Source of the DNA: Myxococcales bacterium
GTDB taxonomy: Bacteria; Myxococcota_A; UBA796; SXON01
Reading direction: 5' to 3'
Assembly (NCBI GenBank): GCA_009692605.1
Contig: SHYV01000011.1
Span: forward strand, 1 to 36,487
Length of the DNA stretch: 36,487 nt
Below the pieces are notes generated by a model. That model searched no databases, was not told where the DNA came from, and saw only the letters and a list, made by a program, of their open reading frames with translations. Shown piece by piece: positions 18,403 to 26,377 of this stretch. Every line of letters starts with the position of its first letter. Positions within the stretch are counted from its first letter, which is position 1. The translations under genes were made by a program, and so were the position numbers.

Positions 18403-19469
18403 TGTCAGAACGCTGCATTCTGGTGGGAGGAGGACTACACGGGTGCGCGCTCGCTTTTCAGCTGGCGAGCCGAGGCGTGGAGGTCGTGGTGGTGGAGCGC
18501 GGCGTGGTGGGCGCGGAGGCGTCCACGGCGGCCGCCGGCATGCTCGCGCCTACCGCAGAGGCGTGGAGGCACGGCGGCAGCGCAACCGCCCACAGCATCG
18601 GCAAGGCGAGCCTCGGCCTTTACCCCGCGTGGCTCGCGCGGGTAGAAGCGGCATCCAGATGTCGCGTTCCACTGCATCTGACCGGCGTGCTCGTCGAGGG
18701 GGTCTCCTCGAGCTTGGCCGTCGGCGAGCAGCCCGCCCGGCGGCTCGGCGCTCAGGAGATCGCGGCGATCGAGCCGAGCCTCACCCTGTCGGAAGCGACC
18801 CTGGTCAGCGGAGAGGGGTGGCTCGACCCCCGCGTTCTCGTCCCCGCCGTGCAGGCCGCGGCCCGGGCCGCTGGCGCGTCTTTCGTGAGCGGCGAGGTGG
18901 TGGATGTATCGGCGGGCGCCGTCACGCTGCGCCGTGAGGGCGCCAAGGATCAGCTCACTGGCCGCATCGTGATCTGCGCCGGGGCCTGGACGGCCTGCGT
19001 TCCCGGCCTCGAGCGCCTTCCGGTGCGGCCGGTCCGGGGCCAGATGCTCTCCGTGCGGCCGTCCGGCCCGCCCCCCTCTCGGGTCGTGTTCTGCGCGGGC
19101 CCGCTAGGCAGCGGCTACATCGTGCCCCGCGAGGATGGGCGCGTGCTGGTGGGTTCCACCATGGAGGAGGTCGGGTTCGAGCGGGGCGTCACCGCCGCCG
19201 GCGTCTCCAGCATCCTCGCGGCGGCCTCGCACGCGTGGCCCGGGCTCGCCGACGCCGAGGTCCTCGAGGCCTGGTCGGGCTTTCGACCCGCCACGCCCGA
19301 CGGCCTACCGCTGCTCGGGGAATGGAACGGCGTCTGGGTCGCGACCGGCCACCACCGGAACGGCGTTTTACTGGCGCCGTTCACCGCCGCCATGGTCGCC
19401 GCCGCCCTGCTCGATGGCACCGCGGTGGATCCGGCGCTCGCGCCCGGCCGGTTCTTCCTGGCCGGGTAG
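18402..19469 (+). CDS. thiO: Glycine oxidase ThiO-like FAD-dependent oxidoreductase
   Basis: The product has 355 residues from ATG 18402, which overlaps the phosphatase stop (TGATG); a GTG just before it at 18399 is the track start. The N-terminus has the FAD dinucleotide motif CILVGGGLHGCALAFQL, followed by VVVVERG. The family's other landmarks are AAAGMLAP, RPVRGQML, GSGYIVPREDGRVLVGST and the C-terminal SGFRPATPDGLPLLG and TGHHRNGVLLAP. ThiO oxidises glycine to iminoacetate for the thiazole of thiamine. No thiamine gene is adjacent, so a related amino-acid oxidase remains possible. It is translationally coupled to the Ppx/GppA gene, and its stop is 18 nt from the convergent Fur gene. Confidence 0.88.
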   Translation: MSERCILVGGGLHGCALAFQLASRGVEVVVVERGVVGAEASTAAAGMLAPTAEAWRHGGSATAHSIGKASLGLYPAWLARVEAASRCRVPLHLTGVLVEGVSSSLAVGEQPARRLGAQEIAAIEPSLTLSEATLVSGEGWLDPRVLVPAVQAAARAAGASFVSGEVVDVSAGAVTLRREGAKDQLTGRIVICAGAWTACVPGLERLPVRPVRGQMLSVRPSGPPPSRVVFCAGPLGSGYIVPREDGRVLVGSTMEEVGFERGVTAAGVSSILAAASHAWPGLADAEVLEAWSGFRPATPDGLPLLGEWNGVWVATGHHRNGVLLAPFTAAMVAAALLDGTAVDPALAPGRFFLAG

Positions 19470-19487
19470 CTCGCGACGCCCGAGGTC

Positions 19488-19949
19488 CTACGCCTGCGCC
19501 CGGTCCGGGCAGCTCTCACCCAGAGTGCACCGGGCGTAGATCTCGTGCCGATGGTGCACCGGGCGAAGGTGGCGCGCCGCACACACCTCGGCCTGCCGCG
19601 CCTCGATCGTGGGATCCTCAAACTCGAAGATCCGGCTGCAATCCAGGCAGATCAAGTGATCGTGGTGATCATCACCGGTGTGGGGCTCGTACCGGGTCTG
19701 GCCGCCCTGAAACTTCCGCTCATGCGCGACCCCTGCCTCGACGAACAGCTTCATCGACCGGTACACGGTCGCGTACCCGACGCCGGGGAGGCGAACCTGC
19801 ACCTGAACCAGCAGCTCATCGATGCTCGCGTGCCCTCCAAGCGCGTAGAACACCTCAAGCACTTCATCGCGTTGCCGCGTATGCTTCAGCCCGTGCTCGC
19901 GCATGTGGGTGACAAGGCGAGCCTGCGCTTCAACGACGGAGTGGTTCAT
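19488..19949 (-). CDS. Fur-family metal-dependent transcriptional regulator
   Basis: The 153-residue product has the winged-helix part (residues 1-85, with KHTRQRDEVLEVF and GYATVYRSMKLFVEAGV) and a dimer/metal part with HHDHLICLDCSRIFEFED. The Cys pairs CLDC and CTLGESC should hold the structural zinc. The His/Glu pattern is closest to Fur itself rather than Zur or PerR, but that is not decisive. It is the last gene of a four-gene operon and its ATG 19949 overlaps the HAD gene stop as ATGA. This is an odd place for a metal regulator, next to carbohydrate-type and phosphatase genes. No Fur box was recognised nearby. Confidence 0.94.
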   Translation of the reverse strand: MNHSVVEAQARLVTHMREHGLKHTRQRDEVLEVFYALGGHASIDELLVQVQVRLPGVGYATVYRSMKLFVEAGVAHERKFQGGQTRYEPHTGDDHHDHLICLDCSRIFEFEDPTIEARQAEVCAARHLRPVHHRHEIYARCTLGESCPDRAQA

Positions 19950-20827
19950 GGCCCGTCCCCGGTATCCCGCGCCGCAGGCCGCGGTTGGTTCTGCACAGCC
20001 TCCCGAAGAGTGAGGAGTCTATGTGCAAAAGCGGTAAATCCGACGCCGCCTCGTTCTTCACAGCGGTAGCGTGGCCAGTGAGGGATTCGGTCGAGGAAGT
20101 GATCGACGTTGGCGACGCCCACGGAGAGCGGGAAATGGCTGAACATCGGCGCGTCGTTCGCTGAGTCACCCACAAATGCCCAGCGGGCCGGGTCGGATGG
20201 CAATCCGAGCTCCGCCACCAGACGTCCAAACCCAGAGAGCTTGTTGAAATCGCCGAACCACCCGTTCACGTGGATGGAGCTGACCTTGCATGTGGCGCCG
20301 ATCTCAGTGAAGGCATCGACGATCGCGTCGACAGCCGGTCGGGGGAGCGGCGGCACGTCCTCGCAGAAGTCGATCGCGAGATCGAGCACCCGGTAGCCCT
20401 GGTCGCTCGCCAACGCGGTCCCGGGCACCGCGGCGAGGATCCGCCCGGCGGCGGCGTCAAGGGTCGCCCGATTCTTCTCCCGCTCCGCAGCGGGCTGCCA
20501 GAAGCCGCGGCGGAGGCGCAGCGCACCGTCGGCTCCGCCGGTTCCACCGCGTTCGGGGGCACCCATCCAGAACCAGAGCCCTCCGTTCTCCCCGACGACC
20601 CCCGACACCGGCCACTGCCGGGCGATCATGTCACACCAGCCGGCCGGCCGGCCGGTCACCGGGATCACCGCGAGCCCAGCGCGCTGGAGCTCCTCGAGCG
20701 CCAAGAAGGCCTCAGGAACCAGCCGACCGTCCAGAGTGAGCGTGTCGTCGATGTCACAGAGCACGCCGATGAGGGGGGCGACCGCCGCTCGGCCCAGCTC
20801 CTCCAAGGGGCGCAGCCGCGCGCTCAC
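19946..20827 (-). CDS. HAD-superfamily phosphatase (Cof/sucrose-phosphatase-like)
   Basis: The product has 293 residues from GTG 20827, which overlaps the upstream stop as GTGA; the 417-residue track version adds shadow sequence. HAD motif I is LCDIDDTLTLDG, motif II is VIPVTGRP, motif III the Lys in NKLSGFGRL, and motif IV is FVGDSANDAPMF. A cap domain sits between motifs II and III (VVGENGGLWFW, LDLAIDFCED), as in the C2-capped Cof, mannosyl-3-phosphoglycerate and sucrose phosphatases. The substrate is likely a sugar phosphate. It is in an overlapping operon with a GH13-like lipoprotein, a hydrolase and Fur. Confidence 0.9.
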   Translation of the reverse strand: MSARLRPLEELGRAAVAPLIGVLCDIDDTLTLDGRLVPEAFLALEELQRAGLAVIPVTGRPAGWCDMIARQWPVSGVVGENGGLWFWMGAPERGGTGGADGALRLRRGFWQPAAEREKNRATLDAAAGRILAAVPGTALASDQGYRVLDLAIDFCEDVPPLPRPAVDAIVDAFTEIGATCKVSSIHVNGWFGDFNKLSGFGRLVAELGLPSDPARWAFVGDSANDAPMFSHFPLSVGVANVDHFLDRIPHWPRYRCEERGGVGFTAFAHRLLTLREAVQNQPRPAARDTGDGP

Positions 20828-21720
20828 CGTCCCCCCACGGACAGACCATCTCGCAGGTGGCGCAGCTTGCGGCGAATCGCGATGTTGGCCGCGATGGGTC
20901 CACCCGGGAGCCACAGCGGGCGGGCGGGCACCTCCCCACGCGCATGGTCGTTGAGCTGAAACCACGGCAGCGTGCCCCTTGAAGCGGCATCGTGCGCGGC
21001 GTGCGCCATGCGCATCGCGTGGCGCACCTCGGCGGGCTGGGCGTGATCGGGGAGCGCTTGCAGCCGGATGTACGGGCACGAGAGCCCTGCCATCTGGCGA
21101 ACCGCCTCTCGGGGGTTCCAGTACGCGTCGTCTGACAGCGAGTGACCCGCAGCGGGGACCAGAAGCGAGCCGCCGGCCGTGATGATCTCCCGATCGCAAG
21201 GCCCCTCCCAGTCGACAACGAACGCCAGCCCAAGCTCCGGCCAGCGCGATGCGGCGCCCACCGCAGCCGCCACGCCGAGCGACAAGGACAGCAGGCCGAC
21301 CTGCGAGCAGGAGCCCTGCAGCGCGCGCACCCCCACCCGGACGTCATCCTGATGCTCGGGACCACCAAAATCCTCCTCGCCCCAGCTCAGGCCCCTGCCC
21401 GCTGGGTCGTACACCAGCACGGTGTAGCCGGCGCCGGCGAGCTCACCCGCGTTCACGACCGCCCCGTAGCCCTGCACCTCACGCAGGCCTTGATGAATCC
21501 CCGGGCTCACGACCAGCCCGGGCTGGGCAGGAGCACCGTCGATGCGGACGATCTGCGCCGCGATCTCATACCCGGCGCTCGACGTGAGCGTCAGCTCCTG
21601 CACGCGCAACTGGGGCGCGTGCCTCGCCCGATTCGCCCGCCGGGCCACGGATTGGAGGCGCCACTCGGCGGCACGGCGGAGGTCCGAAGGATCCATGCGC
21701 CTGGCTATCCGGTCGGTCAC
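20824..21720 (-). CDS. Alpha/beta-fold hydrolase
   Basis: The product has 298 residues from GTG 21720, overlapping the upstream stop (GTGA). ATG 21696 in frame is an alternative. The order is typical of alpha/beta hydrolases: strand LVVSPGIHQG for the oxyanion region, VLVYDPAGRGLSWG, then a nucleophile elbow LSLSLGVAAAVG where Ser is in S-L-S-L-G rather than G-x-S-x-G. Later, VVDWEGPCDRE and the PDHAQP segment offer possible acid and His residues. No signal peptide, so it probably acts in the cytoplasm. Esterase or peptidase activity cannot be chosen between. Confidence 0.78.
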   Translation of the reverse strand: MTDRIARRMDPSDLRRAAEWRLQSVARRANRARHAPQLRVQELTLTSSAGYEIAAQIVRIDGAPAQPGLVVSPGIHQGLREVQGYGAVVNAGELAGAGYTVLVYDPAGRGLSWGEEDFGGPEHQDDVRVGVRALQGSCSQVGLLSLSLGVAAAVGAASRWPELGLAFVVDWEGPCDREIITAGGSLLVPAAGHSLSDDAYWNPREAVRQMAGLSCPYIRLQALPDHAQPAEVRHAMRMAHAAHDAASRGTLPWFQLNDHARGEVPARPLWLPGGPIAANIAIRRKLRHLRDGLSVGGR

Positions 21721-23192
21721 CTCCAGACCCGCACGACCCGCCAGCCCCCCGCAGGGACATCGAGCGCATCGCGCACCGGACCACCGGTGGTCAGGTCCTG
21801 GCCGTCAAGCCCGACGATCTGGACCGCGCGGTCGGTGAGCGAGACGCTCCCCGCGACGAGCAGGTCCCCCGTGCGGAAGACCATCACATCCTCAAACCCG
21901 CTGGACAGCACGGTCGCGAGCGAGTCACCCCACGCGGCGCGCACCTCCGCGAGCCAACGCACGAGCGTGAGCATGCTCGTAGGGTCCTCGGCCTCGTCGT
22001 CTACGTTCCACCCGACCTTGCACGCGGGATCGGGCTCAAACCAAGGCTCGCCGGTCGAGAACCCGCAGTTCCAGCCGTCCGTCCATGGCATCGGGGCGCG
22101 CCAGGGTGAGTCTACGGGGAGCGTGGTCGCATCACGCAGATCGAGCTCCTCGCCGTAGTAGAGCGTTGGCTGGCCGGGGCCCAAGAGGTGGAGCACGGTC
22201 AGCGTCCGGCGAACGCCGGCGTCCGATACGCGGCTCGCGAGGCGAGACCCGTCATAGTCCGCGAGGAAGGGCCGGGTGAGCACGACCTCCGGCCCCCAGT
22301 CAAGCAGCACATCGTGGACCCAGCCGAGCTCCCGATCGCGCACCGCCGCGTCAACCGCCATCGCGCGCGGCAGGTCGGCGACCGGACCGACAGCCATCCA
22401 GCGCCTCAGCGCCTCCACGACCAGCTCATCCGGCGAGACCGACGCAGTGACCCCCGGTCGCATCCCGTCAAGCTCACCGAGCGTGGCCGTCGCGACCTCC
22501 ACGCCATCCCGGGCCCCGTCCGCAAAGAACGGCCTGAACACCACGCCATCCAGCCCGGCGTCGAGCAGCGTGCGCGCTTCGGCCGCCACATCCCCAGCGA
22601 GCCCGACGTGATCCCAGTCGAGATCCGGCCGGCCGCACCCGCCCGAAGCGTAGTATTGGCGCATGTCCCCGGTCGGGCACCACCCCGGTCCTCCAAGGAC
22701 ACCAAGCTCTATGCGTCCCTCTCCGTGCAGGGCTTCCTGGAACCAACGGTGGCTGCGACCGATCGCCCCCATCGGCAGCTGCACCTCCAGCGAGATCCCG
22801 AGCGCGTGGAGATCCGCCGCCAGCATCGCGAGGTCCGCGGCCGACCCGAGCAGCGGGTCCACCCCCGGACCGACCGGCACCGTCCGCCCCGCATCCCAGC
22901 CCGGCTGGACCGGCGTGAACTGCACCGTGCGCACCCCAAGGCTCCGGATGTGCTCGACATGCGCGCGAACCCCTTGGAGGTCCCCGACGCCGTCCGCGTC
23001 GCTGTCCGCGAACGCAGCCACCGAGAGGACGTATACGAAGTCCGGCGGGGACCGCGGCTCAAGCAGCGTGTGGTTCGAACCGATGGGCGCGGACGTGCAT
23101 GCGGCCCCCAGTAAGAGCCCCAGAAGTGCCCGCGGAAGTGCCCGCGGAAGTGGACCCTGAAGCAGGGGAGCGGCGAGTACGGTGGTGTGCAT
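21717..23192 (-). CDS. Alpha-amylase-family (GH13) lipoprotein lacking catalytic residues
   Basis: The product has 491 residues from ATG 23192; the longer track start adds 29 residues before the signal peptide. LLGAAC is a lipobox, so it should be a lipoprotein. The GH13 fold is clear: FADSDADGVGDLQGV, HRWFQEAL, QPTLYYGEELDL and PMPWTDGWNCGFSTGEPW. The four catalytic regions are altered by my alignment. Region I DxVxNH reads QLPMGA. Region II GFRxD reads GVVFRP with no Asp nucleophile. The region III acid Glu is gone (VTASVSPDE), and region IV NHD reads DYD. It therefore looks like a non-catalytic relative that may bind sugars or partner proteins. It is the first gene of the operon with a hydrolase, HAD and Fur. 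Confidence 0.85.
   Translation of the reverse strand: MHTTVLAAPLLQGPLPRALPRALLGLLLGAACTSAPIGSNHTLLEPRSPPDFVYVLSVAAFADSDADGVGDLQGVRAHVEHIRSLGVRTVQFTPVQPGWDAGRTVPVGPGVDPLLGSAADLAMLAADLHALGISLEVQLPMGAIGRSHRWFQEALHGEGRIELGVLGGPGWCPTGDMRQYYASGGCGRPDLDWDHVGLAGDVAAEARTLLDAGLDGVVFRPFFADGARDGVEVATATLGELDGMRPGVTASVSPDELVVEALRRWMAVGPVADLPRAMAVDAAVRDRELGWVHDVLLDWGPEVVLTRPFLADYDGSRLASRVSDAGVRRTLTVLHLLGPGQPTLYYGEELDLRDATTLPVDSPWRAPMPWTDGWNCGFSTGEPWFEPDPACKVGWNVDDEAEDPTSMLTLVRWLAEVRAAWGDSLATVLSSGFEDVMVFRTGDLLVAGSVSLTDRAVQIVGLDGQDLTTGGPVRDALDVPAGGWRVVRVWR
23123..23153 (-). repeat. 12-bp repeat in the signal peptide of the GH13-like lipoprotein
   Basis: GAAGTGCCCGCG is present twice in tandem plus a partial third copy; on the coding strand it encodes the repeated PRAL of the signal sequence. 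Confidence 0.85.
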
Positions 23193-23271
23193 GCCGCCGC
23201 GCTCCGCAACCGCCGTGCCCCGGTCCGCAGATAGGAGAACGCCGATTTTCGCTCGCCCGACCTGACCGCTA

Positions 23272-23289
23272 TCCGTCATGCCTGACGGA
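23272..23289. promoter_or_regulatory. Perfect 7-bp inverted repeat, possible operator
   Basis: TCCGTCA-TGCC-TGACGGA lies about midway in the 181-nt gap between the divergent GH13-like lipoprotein and TRAP binding-protein genes. The symmetry and position suit a repressor site that could serve both; it could also be a leader hairpin. No regulator can be named. Confidence 0.35.
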
Positions 23290-23373
23290 CTTTCGTCGCT
23301 CGCCCGTCGGCAAGGGGGGCAGCGCGCCGAGGCGGAGATTTCGGATTAGTCCCCGCGCTCCCCGGAGTTCACC

Positions 23374-24408
23374 ATGGATCGACGTTCCTTCATGCACCGC
23401 ACCGTTCAGGTTGGGTGTGCCGCTCTGGCGCTTGCCCTCGCCGTCGTTCCGGCGGCAGAGGCCACCGCGCTGTACACGCTGAAGATCGCGTCGGTCGCAC
23501 CGGAAGGGACCCCCTGGGCGAGCGGGGTGACCGAGTTCAAGGCCGCGATCGAGGCCTCCAGCGGCGGGCGGATCGCCGTGCGGCCGTTTCTGGGCGGTGT
23601 GCTCGGGGACGAGAACGAGACCGTTCAAGCCTGCCAACGTGGTCAAATCCAGGGCGTGGGCGCCTCCACCGGCGCTGTCGCGAGCATCGTGCCGGAGCTG
23701 AACGTCCTTGAGCTGCCGTTCTTGTTCAAGACGGCCGAAGAGGCCGACTACGTGCTCGACACCGTGATCCTCGCCTCCGTCGAGAAGTCGTTCAAGGACC
23801 GGGGGCTCGTGCTTGGTTTCTGGAGCGAAAACGGGTACCGCTCGTTCGGCACCGGCTACGGCATCATCAAATCGCCCGCCGACCTCAAGGGCCATAAGCT
23901 GCGCTCGCAGGAGAGCCCGGTCCATCTGGAGATGTACAAGCAGTTCGGCGCCTCGCCCGTTCCGATCCCGACCACCGAGGTCCTGACCTCGCTGCAGACC
24001 GGCGTCATCGACGGCTACGACAACACCGTGCTCTACGCGACAGCGGCGCAGTGGACCAGCGCGACCCGCTACTACACGCTCACCAACCACATCTACCAGC
24101 CCGCCGCCATCGTCTTCAACAAGGCCTTTTTCGACACGCTGCCCGCCGACCTGCAGACCCAGGTGCTGGGAACCCGAAAGGGGCTCATGCAGAAGATGAG
24201 GAAGGAGATCCGGGCGATGCAGCCGTTCCTCCTCGAAAACCTCAAGGCGATGCACATCACGGTCTACCAGCCGACCGCCGCAGAGCTGGCCACGTTCGAG
24301 GCACCGGCGAAGATCGCCCGGGACAACTACATGGCCAAGGCGAGCGCAGGCGAAAAGGCGCTTTACAGCCAGATTCAGGCCGGGATCGCGGCGTACAGGA
24401 AGCGTTAG
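23374..24408 (+). CDS. dctP: TRAP transporter solute-binding protein, DctP family
   Basis: The 344-residue product starts at ATG 23374 with GGAG 8 nt upstream. The signal peptide begins MDRRSFMHRT, a twin-arginine-like motif, and ends near AEA-TAL. The mature protein is a DctP-type periplasmic binding protein: IASVAPEGTPWASGVTEFK, GVLGDENETVQACQRGQIQ, LRSQESPVHLEMYKQFGASPVPIP with the family's conserved Arg, and LTSLQTGVIDGYDNT. These bind carboxylates and related acids for DctQM membrane permeases. No permease gene is next to it: the following gene is convergent rimI, only 3 nt away. It is therefore an orphan binding protein; its partner must lie elsewhere, or it acts as a sensor. Confidence 0.93.
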   Translation: MDRRSFMHRTVQVGCAALALALAVVPAAEATALYTLKIASVAPEGTPWASGVTEFKAAIEASSGGRIAVRPFLGGVLGDENETVQACQRGQIQGVGASTGAVASIVPELNVLELPFLFKTAEEADYVLDTVILASVEKSFKDRGLVLGFWSENGYRSFGTGYGIIKSPADLKGHKLRSQESPVHLEMYKQFGASPVPIPTTEVLTSLQTGVIDGYDNTVLYATAAQWTSATRYYTLTNHIYQPAAIVFNKAFFDTLPADLQTQVLGTRKGLMQKMRKEIRAMQPFLLENLKAMHITVYQPTAAELATFEAPAKIARDNYMAKASAGEKALYSQIQAGIAAYRKR

Positions 24409-24411
24409 AGA

Positions 24412-24846
24412 TCAGCGACGCATCACGACCGCGTCGCCTCCATCCGGGTAGTACCGCTTCCGGCGTCCCACGTCGATGAACCCCTCCCCAGCGTACAGGC
24501 CGATGGCCGCTGCATTGTCGGCGCGCACCTCCAGCCACGCGGTCTCGGTCCCCGGCGTATCGAGCAGCCGACGCAGCAGATGTCGGCCCACCCCAACCCG
24601 GCGAGCAGCCGGTACAGTCCCGATGTGCAGCACGTGTAGCTCCCCGACCACCTGCCACCCGAACGCGAAGCCCTGAAGCTCCCGGAGGCCCCGGTCTGGG
24701 CCGATCGACAGCCACTGCACACCGCCGGGGCGCTCGAATTCCTCGCGCACCATCGAGGGCGTCCACGCATGCTCGCCGAAGCATTCGATCTCTGCCTGGA
24801 TGAGCATCGGGATGTCCGCCGTCCCCGCCTCGCGGAGCCCGATCAC
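24412..24846 (-). CDS. rimI: RimI-like ribosomal-protein alanine N-acetyltransferase (GNAT)
   Basis: The product has 144 residues from GTG 24846, overlapping the upstream stop (GTGA); the 223-residue track version adds shadow sequence. It shows the GNAT order expected for RimI: CFGEHAWTPSMVREEF near the N-terminus, acetyl-CoA loop RRVGVGRHLLRRLL, then WLEVRADNAAAIGLYAGEGFIDVGRRKRYY, whose N-x-x-A-x-x-L-Y block and Y-Y ending are characteristic. It likely acetylates the N-terminus of ribosomal protein S18. It is coupled to the SurA-N-like gene, an unusual partner. Confidence 0.9.
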   Translation of the reverse strand: MIGLREAGTADIPMLIQAEIECFGEHAWTPSMVREEFERPGGVQWLSIGPDRGLRELQGFAFGWQVVGELHVLHIGTVPAARRVGVGRHLLRRLLDTPGTETAWLEVRADNAAAIGLYAGEGFIDVGRRKRYYPDGGDAVVMRR

Positions 24847-25340
24847 GGCGCCCTCCGCACCAGCACGCGCTGCCGAACCTCGGCCATCCAGGACGTGTAG
24901 ACCGGGACGAACGCCGCGCTGTCCACCGGCGCCTCGGCGCTCCCCGCCACGCGCCGGATGTACCGATCCACGACCATCCGGCTGTACAAAAAGCCCCGCA
25001 GCGCCTCCCCATCCATGCCCCAGCGCTCCAGGAATGCCTCGAACTCCTCGGGCCGCGACCAGGTCGCCCGCACCTTCATCCAACGCGCCTCCACTTCGTC
25101 GGCGGTTGGGCGGTACACCACCGTGTCCCCCGCGAGCGCTCGCACGACTGTCATGTCCACCAGCCGCTGCTCCCGGGAGTACTCCGGGACCTCCAGCGCG
25201 AGGATGGGGCTCACGTCATGCTCGTCCAGGTCAAGCTCGAAGGCCAGATCGCCGGCGGTGACAATGCGCTCCCCGACCGCGTACAGCAGCCGGTCCACAG
25301 GCTCGGCGTTCGAAGAAAGGACAAGCAGCAACAACAGCAC
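24843..25340 (-). CDS. Small exported protein resembling the SurA N-terminal chaperone domain
   Basis: The 165-residue product starts at GTG 25340; an upstream TAA prevents a longer start. A short leucine-rich stretch (MLLLLLVLSSNA) looks like a signal peptide lacking the usual positive n-region. The body, with VDRLLYAVGERIVTAGDLAFELDLDE, VDMTVVRALAG and FLERWGMDGEALRGFLYSRMVVDRYI, follows the helical layout of the SurA/PpiD N-terminal domain, including the typical VGxxxVTxxDL opening. There is no parvulin PPIase domain, so it would be a chaperone-only form. It overlaps rimI by 4 nt and is divergent from the ABC operon, 68 nt away. Confidence 0.75.
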   Translation of the reverse strand: MLLLLLVLSSNAEPVDRLLYAVGERIVTAGDLAFELDLDEHDVSPILALEVPEYSREQRLVDMTVVRALAGDTVVYRPTADEVEARWMKVRATWSRPEEFEAFLERWGMDGEALRGFLYSRMVVDRYIRRVAGSAEAPVDSAAFVPVYTSWMAEVRQRVLVRRAP

Positions 25341-25408
25341 GGTCGCTCGTTAACGCCACGTCGGATAGGGAGCCGCGAGCCCAGCATTATGGGGCAGGAC
25401 AAATCTCG

Positions 25409-26377
25409 ATGGTCGAAGCGATCGCAGTCTCCAAGTCCTTCGGCCCGACCGTCGCGCTTGCCGACGTGTCGTTCTCGGTGGGCGTGGGGGAGATCGTCGG
25501 CTTCCTGGGCCCGAATGGCGCGGGCAAGACGACCACGATGCGCATCCTGACAGGCTTCCTGCCAGCGAGCGGTGGTGAGGCGAGGATCGCCGGGTTTGAC
25601 GTCTTCGAGCACCCGATGGAGGTCAAGCGCCGTGTTGGCTACCTGCCGGAGTCGCCGCCGCTGTACCCCGAGCTCACGGTCGGGGAGTACCTCCACTTCG
25701 TCGGTGAGCTGAGGGGGCTCAGCGGACGCGCCTGCACGCTCCGGATCGGCGCGGTCATGGAGCAGACCGGGCTGAAGGGGTGGGAGGGCCGAGTCCTCGG
25801 ATCGCTGTCGAAGGGCTACCGGCAGCGCGTAGGGCTCGCACAGGCTCTGATCCACGACCCTCCGGTGCTGATCCTCGATGAGCCAACCAGCGGCCTCGAT
25901 CCCACCCAGATGGTCGGCATCCGCGCGCTGATCCGCGATCTGGCCACGACCCACACCGTAATCCTGTCGACGCATGTCCTGTCCGAAGTCGAGGCGCTCT
26001 GCCCGCGCGCGGTCGTGATCGGCCGCGGCCGGGTGTTGGCGCAGGGCACGCTCGCCGAGCTCAAGGCGAAGGCGAAGCGCGGCACATGGACGCTGATCGA
26101 GGTGCAGGGCATCGGCGCGGCCGCCCTCGCAGAGGCCGAAGGCGTGGATCAGGTCGAGCCGATCCCGCAGTCGCTGGAGAGCGATGGGTGGGCAAGCTAC
26201 CGGGTGACGAGCCGCGGGGACGTCCGGGAGGCGCTGATCCGCCGCGTACAGGAGGCGAAGGGCAGGGTTCGGGCCGTCGAGGCCAGGCAGCCCGCCCTCG
26301 AAGAGGCGTTCGTCGACATCGTGGGCGAGGAAGGGGTCACACAGGGGCGCGCAGCTACAGCAGGGCCCGTCGCGTGA
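25409..26377 (+). CDS. ABC transporter ATP-binding protein, GldA-like
   Basis: The 322-residue product starts at ATG 25409 with AGGA upstream. It has Walker A GPNGAGKTT (about 34-42), the Q-loop region YLPESPPLYPELTVGEY, signature LSKGYRQRVG, Walker B VLILDEPTSGLDP and the H-switch STHVLSEVE. The PESPPLY string and C-terminal extension of about 80 residues are typical of the GldA/CcmA-like exporters that pair with GldF/GldG. In Bacteroidota these are linked to gliding; in other phyla the role is unknown. It is the first gene of a five-gene chain whose members all overlap, so they are surely co-translated. Confidence 0.95.
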   Translation: MVEAIAVSKSFGPTVALADVSFSVGVGEIVGFLGPNGAGKTTTMRILTGFLPASGGEARIAGFDVFEHPMEVKRRVGYLPESPPLYPELTVGEYLHFVGELRGLSGRACTLRIGAVMEQTGLKGWEGRVLGSLSKGYRQRVGLAQALIHDPPVLILDEPTSGLDPTQMVGIRALIRDLATTHTVILSTHVLSEVEALCPRAVVIGRGRVLAQGTLAELKAKAKRGTWTLIEVQGIGAAALAEAEGVDQVEPIPQSLESDGWASYRVTSRGDVREALIRRVQEAKGRVRAVEARQPALEEAFVDIVGEEGVTQGRAATAGPVA

